Shown one piece after another: positions 15,387 through 22,922 of a DNA stretch of 53,074 nucleotides (position 1 is the stretch's first letter; the number at the start of each line of letters is the position of its first letter). Below the pieces are notes generated by a model. That model was not told where the DNA came from and did no database searches. It saw nothing but the letters and a program-made list of their open reading frames with translations. This DNA is from Pseudomonas sichuanensis (GTDB taxonomy: Bacteria > Pseudomonadota > Gammaproteobacteria > Pseudomonadales > Pseudomonadaceae): the NCBI RefSeq assembly GCF_003231305.1, contig NZ_QKVM01000047.1:1-53074 (forward strand), written 5' to 3'. The position numbers and the translations under genes are program-made.

Positions 15387-15881
15387 TCACCACCAGTACT
15401 TGCCGAAATTTTGTGGATTGGCCCAGAACTTCGCATTAAGCCAGTCCGGCACCTGTTTGTAGTCATGCAAATCATAGGTGAACAGGCTGAGCACCTGTTC
15501 GTCGCGTTGGAATTTCTCGCTGGCCGACAGCGCCAGCGAGAAAAAATCGGTGTCGTGCCAGCCGCAGGCGCCCAGGTCTGCGAGCACCGCGACCTTGCTG
15601 GCATTGAGGTTGCGAATGCCACCGAGCAGCTCCAGGCCACTGCGTTTTGGCAGGTGTTCAAGGCAATCCACCAGTAACGCCAGGTCGAAGCGCTGGGCGG
15701 CCAGCCCGGCCGGCAGTGGGCCGGGTGAGGCGACTTCTATGAGGGTGCCCGGGTGCTCCGCGGCGAAGGCGTCCAGGGCCGGGAAGCGCGTGCCCACCAG
15801 CAGCAGCTTGTGTGGCGTGAAACGCTCGAGCAGGGCGGCCAGGGCCTGCTGTGGCGTGCGTTGTGAGAAAGCGTCGGTCAT
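15387..15881 (-). CDS. DUF6231 family protein, methyltransferase-like
   Basis: A 164-residue protein, MTDAFSQRTPQQALAALLER and onward. The start at 15881 has GAGGA six bases upstream; an ATG two codons earlier is too close to it. The pattern KLLLVGTRFP, then FDLALLVDCLEHLPKRSG, then KVAVLADLGACGWHDTDF resembles the Rossmann core of SAM-dependent methyltransferases, but the glycine-rich SAM loop is not convincing. I therefore call it only methyltransferase-like. It is the first gene of the leftward set, 4 bases before ychJ. Function is unknown. Confidence 0.8.
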   Translation of the reverse strand: MTDAFSQRTPQQALAALLERFTPHKLLLVGTRFPALDAFAAEHPGTLIEVASPGPLPAGLAAQRFDLALLVDCLEHLPKRSGLELLGGIRNLNASKVAVLADLGACGWHDTDFFSLALSASEKFQRDEQVLSLFTYDLHDYKQVPDWLNAKFWANPQNFGKYWW

Positions 15882-16040
15882 TGCCATTCCTCGTTCAGGT
15901 CGCTCAAGACTAACGGCCCCGGCCCGCCTGGCATAGAGGCACGGCGCCACGTCGTGGCTTATTGCTGGCAGAGCGAGAAACAGCAGTCTTTACTTCCAGA
16001 GCATCGGTTTTGCACCGATTCCCCTAGGAGAAGCAACAAG

Positions 16041-16730
16041 ATGAGCATAGTACGCACAGCGATACCCCTGGTCCTGCTCACCAGTGTGTTGACTGGTTGT
16101 GCAGGTTTGCAAAAAACCGACTGGCCGAAGTGTGCTGCCGTCGGGGGTGTAGGCGGCGCGGCCTTGGGCGCCATCGAGAGCTCCAGCTGGGCTGGCTGGG
16201 GTGCATTGCTCGGTGGCGGCCTGGCGGCCGGTTACTGCTGGGCCCACGGCGATGGCGACGAAGACGGCGATGGTGTGCCGGACAGCCGCGACAAGTGCCC
16301 AGGCACGCCGCGCGGGGTCCAGGTCGATGCCAACGGCTGCCCGCCACCACCACCTGTGGTCGAGGAGGTCGTGGTACAGAAAGAAGAAGTCATCGTCATC
16401 CGCGATGTGCGCTTCGAGTTCGACTCGGCACGCCTCACCGCCACCGACAAGGAGCGCCTCAATACCATTGCCACGCGCCTCAAGCAGGAAGCCCCGAGCG
16501 CCCGCCTGAGCGTTACCGGCCATACCGACAGCGTCGGTTCCGACCGCTACAACCAGAAGCTTTCCGAGCGCCGTGCCCATTCGGTGACCGATTATCTGGT
16601 CGAACAAGGCGTACCGCGCAGCAGCTTCGTCTCGGTCGTGGGGGCCGGCGAGACCCAACCTGTGGCTGACAACGCCACGGCTGACGGGCGCGCCATGAAC
16701 CGCCGTACCGAGATCAAGATCCAGCGTTGA
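16041..16730 (+). CDS. OmpA family lipoprotein with TSP3 calcium repeat (first copy)
   Basis: A 229-residue outer-membrane lipoprotein. The lipobox LTGC gives C20 after cleavage. Residues about 35-68 are a glycine-zipper-like hydrophobic segment (GGVGGAALGAIESSSWAGWG). A thrombospondin type 3-like, Asp-rich repeat (DGDEDGDGVPDSRDKCPG, about 75-92) suggests calcium binding. The OmpA/Pal peptidoglycan-binding domain (about 125-229) has GHTDSVGSDRYNQKLSERRA and ends with NRRTEIKI. The start at 16041 has TAGGAG upstream. The next gene is a clear paralogue. Confidence 0.92.
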   Translation: MSIVRTAIPLVLLTSVLTGCAGLQKTDWPKCAAVGGVGGAALGAIESSSWAGWGALLGGGLAAGYCWAHGDGDEDGDGVPDSRDKCPGTPRGVQVDANGCPPPPPVVEEVVVQKEEVIVIRDVRFEFDSARLTATDKERLNTIATRLKQEAPSARLSVTGHTDSVGSDRYNQKLSERRAHSVTDYLVEQGVPRSSFVSVVGAGETQPVADNATADGRAMNRRTEIKIQR

Positions 16731-16819
16731 CGGCCCTGCGCCCGTGCCTTGAGAAGTGGCGCGGGCGCGTCTTTACTCCTGGGTGACCGGTAGCGGCCGG
16801 TGACACAGGAGCATTCACC

Positions 16820-17539
16820 ATGCGTGTTTTGTCCAAGGCGGCGCTGCCGCTGTTGCTGGCCACCAGCCTGCTGGCCGGTTGCGCCACCCACAGCGATGGC
16901 AGCGCGCCCCTCAATCAAAGGACCTGGCCCCTCTGCAGCCTGCTCGGCGGGTTGGTCGGCGGTGGCCTGGGGGCTATCGAGAGCTCCAGTTGGGCGGCCG
17001 GTGGCGGTGCCCTGGGAGCCATCGCCGGTGGCCTGATCTGCTACGCCCAGGATGGCGATGAGGATGGCGATGGTGTCTTCGACCGCCGTGACCGTTGCCC
17101 GGACACCCCCGCCGGTATCCAGGTCAACCACATGGGCTGCCCGCTGCCCCAATACCCGCCCGCGCAAGCGCAGCCCGAACCCGCCGCGACCCCAGAGGTG
17201 ATTACCCTCGACGACCAGGGCCAGGTGCTGTTTGCCTTCGACTCCGCGGAGCTCACGGCAGCTGCCCGGCAGCGTCTGCAAAGCCTGCTGCCCAGGCTGA
17301 ACGCGCCGGGCGTGACCAGCGTCAAGGTCATTGGCTTTACTGACAGCGTCGGTTCCGACAGCTACAACCAGCGTCTGTCCGAGCGCCGTGCCAGCAGCGT
17401 CGCCGAGTACCTGATCAGCCAGGGGCTGGCGCCGGACAAGGTGACCAGCCAGGGCCGTGGCGAGGCTGATCCGATTGCCGACAACGAGAGCGATGAAGGC
17501 CGGGCGCGCAACCGACGGGTGGAACTGCACCTGAACTGA
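16820..17539 (+). CDS. OmpA family lipoprotein with TSP3 calcium repeat (second copy)
   Basis: A 239-residue paralogue of the preceding gene, with the same layout. It has the lipobox LAGC (C21), a glycine-zipper segment containing the shared GAIESSSWA, an Asp-rich repeat (DGDEDGDGVFDRRDRCPDTP) and a C-terminal OmpA domain with FTDSVGSDSYNQRLSERRAS and ending RNRRVELHL. The pair clearly arose by tandem duplication. A ribosome-binding site (AGGAG) lies 8 bases upstream of the ATG. It probably links the outer membrane to peptidoglycan. The 89-base gap to the first copy has no strong terminator, so co-transcription is likely. Confidence 0.92.
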   Translation: MRVLSKAALPLLLATSLLAGCATHSDGSAPLNQRTWPLCSLLGGLVGGGLGAIESSSWAAGGGALGAIAGGLICYAQDGDEDGDGVFDRRDRCPDTPAGIQVNHMGCPLPQYPPAQAQPEPAATPEVITLDDQGQVLFAFDSAELTAAARQRLQSLLPRLNAPGVTSVKVIGFTDSVGSDSYNQRLSERRASSVAEYLISQGLAPDKVTSQGRGEADPIADNESDEGRARNRRVELHLN

Positions 17540-17635
17540 CCCCTCTGGCGCGCCTGCCGCAGTAAGGTTACTGTTGCCAGCGCGGTCCGCTCGAACGGGC
17601 CGCGCTGGCATAACAATAAACAGTGGGGGCGGGGT

Positions 17636-17899
17636 ATGAAATTCATCCTGGGCCTGGGCAAGGTCCTGACGGTGCTGTTCTGGTGGGTGGTGCTGTTCAA
17701 CCTGTTCATGCCGCAGCCATTGCCGCTCAATTTGCTGATCAATGCCGCCGGCATCTTCCTGCTGTCATTGCATGTGCTCGAGGTGCTGTTCTTCAACGCC
17801 AGCCTGCGCGGGCGCAGCCACCGCTGGTTCGATCGGTTGCAGATCCTGCTGACCGGCATCTTCCACGTCATGTCCATCCCCAAACCTGGTAAGGCCTAG
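17636..17899 (+). CDS. DUF1145 small membrane protein
   Basis: An 87-residue protein with two or three hydrophobic helices (LGKVLTVLFWWVVLFNLFMP, then LLINAAGIFLLSLHVLEVLFF) and a cationic loop (LRGRSHRWFDRLQ). It fits the DUF1145 family of proteobacterial inner-membrane proteins of unknown function. It ends 4 bases before the collagen-like gene and may be translated with it. Codon use is normal. Confidence 0.85.
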   Translation: MKFILGLGKVLTVLFWWVVLFNLFMPQPLPLNLLINAAGIFLLSLHVLEVLFFNASLRGRSHRWFDRLQILLTGIFHVMSIPKPGKA

Positions 17900-17903
17900 A
17901 GCC

Positions 17904-18662
17904 ATGCATAAATTGATGTTGCTGGCCGCTTTGGCCGCGCCCCTGGCTCAGGCAGAAAGCCTTGAAGTCGCCGCTCACTCCATGCTGCGCCTGCCGAACA
18001 AGTCGGCCAGCGTGCACCTTGAACAGCTGCGTGTGGCCGACTCGGCGACCCTGTTGCTGCCAGCCACCCTTACTGAGCTCAAGATCGACCGCCTGGAGCT
18101 GGGGCGCGATGCGCGCATTGCCATCGCCCCCGCCGAACGCGACCTGAGTATCAGCGCCGCCAGCGCCCACCTGGGCGAAGGCAGTGAATTCAGTGCACCT
18201 GGTGCACCGGGCACTTATGAGCGGGCAGCCCGCCCGGGGCGCAACCTCGACTTGCGCCTGCAAGCGCTTGAGGCCGAGCAACTGGTCATCGATGCCCGTG
18301 GCGGCGCTGGCGCGCCAGGCTATGTCGGCCTCGACGGCGATAATGGCAAGCCGGGTGGCTGTACCTGGGGGCAGGCCAGCCGAGGGGCCAATGGTGACAA
18401 CGGCGGCAATGGGCACGATGGTGCCTCTGGCGGGCGGATTCGCCTGGCGCTGCCGGACGGCTTCGCCCAGGAGCGGATCATGGTGCGGCTGGAGGGCGGC
18501 GCGCCGGGCAAGCCGGGCGCAGCCGGCAAGGCTGGCAAGGGCGGAGCGAGCAAGGGCTGCCTGGTGTACAGCACGGCGGCCGGCGCCAATGGCCTGCCAG
18601 GGCAACCCGGGGAGCCAGGTGCCGCCGGCGCTGCCGGGGAGTTGATCCTTCAGCGCTTGTAA
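17904..18662 (+). CDS. Exported collagen-like Gly-X-Y protein
   Basis: A 252-residue protein with an N-terminal signal peptide (MHKLMLLAALAAPLAQAES) probably cut after AQA. Residues about 20-115 form a repetitive beta-type region (LELGRDARIAIAPAERDLS). Three short collagen-like stretches follow: GAPGYVGLDGDNGKPGG (about 136-152), GGAPGKPGAAGKAGKGG (about 200-216) and GANGLPGQPGEPGAAG near the end. Two Cys lie between them. Gly-X-Y runs are too short for a long triple helix but could trimerise. It is likely periplasmic or surface-exposed. Function is unknown; a protein of this kind is found in several pseudomonads. The preceding DUF1145 gene is 4 bases away. Confidence 0.82.
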   Translation: MHKLMLLAALAAPLAQAESLEVAAHSMLRLPNKSASVHLEQLRVADSATLLLPATLTELKIDRLELGRDARIAIAPAERDLSISAASAHLGEGSEFSAPGAPGTYERAARPGRNLDLRLQALEAEQLVIDARGGAGAPGYVGLDGDNGKPGGCTWGQASRGANGDNGGNGHDGASGGRIRLALPDGFAQERIMVRLEGGAPGKPGAAGKAGKGGASKGCLVYSTAAGANGLPGQPGEPGAAGAAGELILQRL

Positions 18663-18838
18663 GCGCCGGGGTTGAGCCTGCTTGAGGCGTTATCAGGCAG
18701 GCTGGTCACCGTCTCCCCACCTAACGGTCAGACACCTCCTACACCCATGGTCTAGTCTGAAAAAGACCGGTACCGGCCAAGTTCCCACTACAAGTGCCCG
18801 GACCGGACAACCATTGGAGTCCCCCGGGAGGTGCTCTC

Positions 18839-19945
18839 ATGAGCCTGCTGCTTGAGCCGTATACCCTGCGTCAGCTGACCCTGCCCAACCGTATTGCCGT
18901 TTCCCCCATGTGCCAGTACTCCGCCGCCGACGGCCTGGCCAACGACTGGCACCTGGTGCACCTGGGCAGCCGTGCTGTCGGTGGCGCGGGCCTGGTGATC
19001 AGCGAGGCCGTCGCGGTCACCGCCGATGGCCGTATTACTGCCGAAGACCTTGGCCTGTGGAAAGACGAACAGATCGCCCCGCTGCAGCGCATCACCCGCT
19101 TCATCACCGCTCAGGGCGCCGTGCCCGGCATCCAGCTGGCCCACGCCGGACGCAAGGCCAGCACCTATCGCCCCTGGTTGGGCAAGCAAGGCAGCGTCAA
19201 GCTCGAAGAGGGTGGCTGGCAGCCGGTCGGCCCATCGAAAATTGCCTTCGACCCGCAACACACCGCGCCGCGCGAGTTGAGCAAGGACGAGATCCTGGGC
19301 GTGGTGGCCGCGTTTGTGGCCGCGACCGAGCGCGCATTGAAGGCGGGTTTCAAGGTGGTGGAAATCCACGCCGCCCATGGCTACCTGCTGCACCAGTTCC
19401 TGTCGCCGCTTAGCAACCAGCGTCGCGACGACTATGGCAGTTGCTTCGAAAACCGTATTCGCCTGACCCTGCAGGTCACCGAAGCAGTGCGCAAGGTGTG
19501 GCCGCAGGAACTGCCGCTGTTCGTCCGCGTATCGGCCACCGACTGGGTGGAGGATGGCTGGAACCCGGATGAAACCGTCGAACTGGCGCGCCGCCTGCGC
19601 GTGCTGGGGGTCGACCTGATCGACGTTTCGTCTGGCGGCACCTCGGTCAACGCCGAGATCCCCACCGGCCCTGGCTACCAGACCCGCTTCGCCGAGCGGG
19701 TGCGCAAAGAGTCGGAAATCGCTACCGGCACCGTTGGCATGATCACCGAACCCGCCCAGGCCGAGCACATCCTGCGCACCGGCCAGGCCGATGTGATTTT
19801 CCTGGCCCGTGAGCTGCTGCGTGACCCGTACTGGCCTCTGCACGCCGACGATGACCTGGGCGGCAACAAGGCCACGTGGCCGGCGCAGTACCAGCGCGCG
19901 ACCAGCCGGGCCAACCCGATCCACGAGTCGGACCTGCGCGATTGA
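18839..19945 (+). CDS. Old-yellow-enzyme family NAD(P)H:flavin oxidoreductase
   Basis: A 368-residue FMN-dependent ene-reductase of the thermophilic-like/YqjM-XenA class. Visible family features are RIAVSPMCQYSA, with the redox-tuning Cys25; the FMN-binding LAHAGRKAS; the substrate HxxH pair in EIHAAHGYLLHQF, with SPLSNQRRDDYGG-like following; and the phosphate-binding GMITEPAQAEHIL. It probably reduces activated alkenes or xenobiotic nitro compounds; the natural substrate is unknown. The start at 18839 has GGGAGG eight bases upstream. Its stop lies next to that of hicB on the other strand. Confidence 0.92.
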   Translation: MSLLLEPYTLRQLTLPNRIAVSPMCQYSAADGLANDWHLVHLGSRAVGGAGLVISEAVAVTADGRITAEDLGLWKDEQIAPLQRITRFITAQGAVPGIQLAHAGRKASTYRPWLGKQGSVKLEEGGWQPVGPSKIAFDPQHTAPRELSKDEILGVVAAFVAATERALKAGFKVVEIHAAHGYLLHQFLSPLSNQRRDDYGSCFENRIRLTLQVTEAVRKVWPQELPLFVRVSATDWVEDGWNPDETVELARRLRVLGVDLIDVSSGGTSVNAEIPTGPGYQTRFAERVRKESEIATGTVGMITEPAQAEHILRTGQADVIFLARELLRDPYWPLHADDDLGGNKATWPAQYQRATSRANPIHESDLRD

Positions 19946-19946
19946 C

Positions 19947-20279
19947 TCAGCCGTAGGCGGCCTTGCTGAGGATGTCGCTCACCCATTGGTTGATGCTTTT
20001 CTGCGCAAGCTCCGCCTGGGCCGCCACGCTGGCGTGAAGCGTGGGCTCCAGGCGCAGGCTGAGCTTGCCGGAGTAGGTCTTTTGCGGTTCGCGCCCCAGG
20101 CGCTGGCAGGTTTCGAGGTAGTCGTCGACGGCCTCCTCGAAGGCCTGGCGCAGTTCGCTGATCGATTCGCCATGGAAGCCGATCACGTCGTGGATACCGG
20201 CGACATGGCCGACCAGCAACTGGTCTTCGTCGCTGTATTCGATGCGGGCGGCATAGCCGCGGTAATTCATCACATTCAT
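19947..20279 (-). CDS. hicB: HicB family antitoxin
   Basis: A 110-residue antitoxin that binds and silences HicA and represses its own promoter. The N-terminal partial RNase-H-like fold is visible (YRGYAARIEYSDEDQLLVGH then GFHGESISELRQAFEEAVDDYLE). The C-terminal part (SLRLEPTLHASVAAQAELAQ then KSINQWVSDIL) is a ribbon-helix-helix DNA-binding domain. It overlaps hicA by 4 bases (ATGA), the normal toxin-first order of hicAB. The start may alternatively be the ATG three codons in, at 20270. It is probably regulated by the palindrome at 20530-20550. Confidence 0.93.
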   Translation of the reverse strand: MNVMNYRGYAARIEYSDEDQLLVGHVAGIHDVIGFHGESISELRQAFEEAVDDYLETCQRLGREPQKTYSGKLSLRLEPTLHASVAAQAELAQKSINQWVSDILSKAAYG

Positions 20280-20530
20280 GGTGTCACTCCTGCCTGCTCC
20301 AGGAACTGGCGGGCATCTTTCACTTGATAGGCTTTGGCGTGGCGGTCCGGGTGAGGGCGGTGGAAGGTGGCCACCGCCCCGTGGAGTTCGAACCGTACGC
20401 GTGAACCCCTACCTTCGACCGTCCGGGCGCCAAGCGATACCAGCAATGATTCCAGGCGTATCCAGTCCAGGGTTCTGGGCACAGGTTTCTTGAAAACGAG
20501 TTCGAGTAAAGCACGTTGGTGATTATTCAT
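20276..20530 (-). CDS. hicA: HicA family mRNA interferase toxin
   Basis: An 84-residue double-stranded-RNA-binding-like toxin that cleaves mRNA. It has the longer N-terminus of the subgroup (MNNHQRALLELVF), then the DWIRLESLLVSLGA helix and GRGSRVRFELHGAVATFHRP. Most HicA toxins use a His in a GSH motif; here it is GSR and the nearby His residues (HG, FHRPHP) would have to serve. No Shine-Dalgarno is visible upstream, because the ATG abuts a perfect palindrome. hicB follows with a 4-base overlap. Confidence 0.92.
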   Translation of the reverse strand: MNNHQRALLELVFKKPVPRTLDWIRLESLLVSLGARTVEGRGSRVRFELHGAVATFHRPHPDRHAKAYQVKDARQFLEQAGVTP

Positions 20531-20550
20531 GGTATCAGTCTGTGATACCA
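20530..20550 (-). promoter_or_regulatory. Palindromic operator at hicAB
   Basis: The perfect 8-base inverted repeat TGGTATCA-gtctg-TGATACCA abuts the hicA start codon; its leftmost base is the A of the ATG read on the minus strand. This is the expected place for HicB ribbon-helix-helix autorepression, and it may also block ribosome access. Confidence 0.65.
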
Positions 20551-20673
20551 GTTTATTTTGCTCAACGGTTTGGCGGTAGGGCGTGGCAGCGGCAGATTGC
20601 GGGAAATGTCGGTATGGCAGGCAGCAAAAAGCCGACTGGCCGTCACTGCCAGTCGGCTTCTGTCATCCGTGCA

Positions 20674-22098
20674 TCAATGCTTGAACATCACATGCCGCAC
20701 ACAGGTGTAGTCCTCCAGCCCGTACATCGACATATCCTTCCCGTACCCCGAATGCTTCTGCCCACCATGGGGCATCTCGCTGACCAGCATGAAGTGGGTG
20801 TTCACCCAGGTGCAGCCGTAATGCAGCCGCGCAGCCAGGCGGTGGGCGCGACCGCTGTCGCGGGTCCATACCGACGAAGCCAGGCCGTATTCGGAGTCGT
20901 TGGCCCATTCCAGCGCCTGGGCCTCGTCGCTGAAGCGAGTCACCGACACCACCGGCCCGAATACTTCATGACGGACGATCTCGTCGTCCTGCAGCGTGTC
21001 GGCCAGCACGGTGGGTTCGAAGAAGAACCCGTCTCCCGGCACGGCCTTGCCGCCGGTGACCAGTCGGATATGCGGCTGGGCAATCGCACGTTGCACCAGC
21101 CCGGCGACCTTGTCGCGGTGCTGGGCGCTGATCAACGGGCCGAGTTCGGTGGCCGGATCGCTCTGCAGGCCGTGCTTGAGGCTGGCCACCGCCTCGCCCA
21201 GGCGTTCGACAAAGCGCTCGTAGATGCCGTCCTGCACGTACAGGCGGCAGGCCGCGGTGCAGTCCTGCCCGGCGTTGTAGAAGCCGAAGGTGCGAATGCC
21301 TTCGATAGCGGCATCGATGTCGGCATCGTCGAACACGATCACCGGGGCCTTGCCGCCCAGTTCCATGTGCATGCGCTTCACGCTGTCGGCGGTGGCGCCG
21401 ATGATGTGCGCGCCGGTGGGGATGGAGCCGGTCAGCGATACCATGCGCACCTTGGGGTGAGTGACCAGCGGGTTGCCGACGGTCTGGCCGCGGCCGAACA
21501 GGATGTTGAGCACGCCGGGCGGCAGCAGGCCTTGAATCAGCTCACCCAGGTGCAGGGCGGTCAGCGGGGTCAGCTCCGAAGGTTTGATCACGACGGTGTT
21601 GCCGGCGGCCAACGCCGGGGCGATCTTCCACGCCAGCATCATCAGTGGGTAGTTCCATGGCGCGATGGACGCCACCACACCCAGCGGGTCACGGCGGATC
21701 ATCGAGGTGTGCCCGGGCAGGTACTCGCCCGCCGCCGAGCCACCCAGGCAGCGCGCCGCGCCGGCGAAGTAACGGAACACGTCGGCGATGGCCGGGATCT
21801 CGTCGTTGAGTGCGGCAGCGTAAGGCTTGCCGCAGTTGTCCGATTCCAGCCTGGCCAGCGCCTCGCCGTGCTGTTCGATGACGTCGGCAATGGCCAGCAG
21901 CGCGGTGGAGCGCTCTTTCGGCGTGGTCTGCGACCAGCCGTCGAACGCCTTGTCGGCGGCGCGCACAGCACTGTCGACCTGGGCCTCGGTGGCTTCGTTG
22001 ATCTGTGCCAGGGCAGTGCCCTTGGCCGGGTCGAGCACGGTCCAGGCCGGCCCTTCGCCAGCGACAAGCTGGCCGTTGATCAGCATTCGGGTTTGCAT
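20674..22098 (-). CDS. patD: Gamma-aminobutyraldehyde dehydrogenase
   Basis: A 474-residue NAD-dependent aldehyde dehydrogenase of the YdcW/PatD type, oxidising 4-aminobutanal from putrescine to GABA. The catalytic Cys is C280 in NAGQDCTAACR, the general-base Glu lies in MELGGKAP, and the NAD-binding PWNYPLMM and KPSELTP segments are present. The length equals E. coli YdcW. The start at 22098 has GAGGAGT upstream; an earlier ATG (22119) overlaps the permease stop but adds residues absent from homologues. It is the last gene of a polyamine uptake operon with the ydcSTUV-W order, so substrate uptake and oxidation are coupled. Confidence 0.9.
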   Translation of the reverse strand: MQTRMLINGQLVAGEGPAWTVLDPAKGTALAQINEATEAQVDSAVRAADKAFDGWSQTTPKERSTALLAIADVIEQHGEALARLESDNCGKPYAAALNDEIPAIADVFRYFAGAARCLGGSAAGEYLPGHTSMIRRDPLGVVASIAPWNYPLMMLAWKIAPALAAGNTVVIKPSELTPLTALHLGELIQGLLPPGVLNILFGRGQTVGNPLVTHPKVRMVSLTGSIPTGAHIIGATADSVKRMHMELGGKAPVIVFDDADIDAAIEGIRTFGFYNAGQDCTAACRLYVQDGIYERFVERLGEAVASLKHGLQSDPATELGPLISAQHRDKVAGLVQRAIAQPHIRLVTGGKAVPGDGFFFEPTVLADTLQDDEIVRHEVFGPVVSVTRFSDEAQALEWANDSEYGLASSVWTRDSGRAHRLAARLHYGCTWVNTHFMLVSEMPHGGQKHSGYGKDMSMYGLEDYTCVRHVMFKH

Positions 22099-22115
22099 CG
22101 GGGACTCCTCCAGGG

Positions 22116-22922
22116 TCATTTGCCGCTGCCCGCGACGCTTTCACCGCCACGGGTCAGGTAATAGGCGCCGAGGATCGGCAGCATGGTCACCAGCATCACC
22201 AGCATGGCGACCACGTTGGTCACCGGCACGTCGCGCGGGCGGCTGAGTTGGTTGAGCAGCCAGATCGGCAATGTGCGCTCGTTGCCGGCGGTGAAGGTGG
22301 TGACGATGATTTCGTCGAACGACAGGGCGAAGGCCAGCATGCCGCCGGCCAGCAATGCCGAGCCCAGATTGGGCAGGATGATGTAGCGGAAGGTCTGCCA
22401 GCCGTCGGCGCCGAGGTCCATCGAGGCTTCGATCAGGCTCTGCGAAGTACGGCGCAGGCGGGCGATGACGTTGTTGTATACGATCACCACGCAGAACGTG
22501 GCGTGGCCGACGACGATGGTGAACAGCCCAGGTTCTATGCCTAGGCGCTTGAACGCCGAGAGCAGGGCGATACCGGTGATGATGCCGGGCAGGGCGATCG
22601 GCAGGATCAGCATCAGCGAGATGCTTTCCTTGCCGAAAAAGCTGCGTCGGTACAGCGCCGCCGAAGCCAGGGTGCCAAGCACCAGGGCGATCAGCGTGGC
22701 CAGGCAGGCCACCTGCAATGACAGCTTGATCGCTTCGAGCACGTCGGGGCGGGCGAGGGCCACGGCGAACCACTTCAGCGTGAAGCCCTTGGGCGGGAAG
22801 CTGAATGCCGCGTCTTCGGTGTTGAAGGCATAGAGCAGGATGATCAGGATCGGGAAGTGCAGGAACACCAGCCCGCCCCAGGCCGCCAGGCGCAGGCCCA
22901 TCGAGGCTTTTTCAGAGTGCAT
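22116..22922 (-). CDS. Polyamine ABC transporter permease, YdcV/PotC type
   Basis: A 268-residue inner-membrane permease with about six helices. The EAA loop is visible as LIEASMDLGADGWQTFRYIILPNLGSAL (split here: EASMDLGADGW, then TFRYIILP). N- and C-terminal hydrophobic segments follow the MetI-like fold of spermidine/putrescine transporters. It overlaps the upstream permease by 11 bases, and the dehydrogenase starts 17 bases downstream. It pairs with the other permease to form the channel driven by the ATPase at 23850. Confidence 0.92.
   Translation of the reverse strand: MHSEKASMGLRLAAWGGLVFLHFPILIILLYAFNTEDAAFSFPPKGFTLKWFAVALARPDVLEAIKLSLQVACLATLIALVLGTLASAALYRRSFFGKESISLMLILPIALPGIITGIALLSAFKRLGIEPGLFTIVVGHATFCVVIVYNNVIARLRRTSQSLIEASMDLGADGWQTFRYIILPNLGSALLAGGMLAFALSFDEIIVTTFTAGNERTLPIWLLNQLSRPRDVPVTNVVAMLVMLVTMLPILGAYYLTRGGESVAGSGK

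Noticed and set aside
22098..22119. Upstream start (MTLEESP) for the aldehyde dehydrogenase
   Set aside because: It overlaps the permease stop, but the ribosome-binding site and homologue length favour the start at 22098.
20542..22161. A 539-codon open frame on the plus strand
   Set aside because: It is antisense to the aminobutyraldehyde dehydrogenase, whose catalytic motifs are clear on the minus strand.
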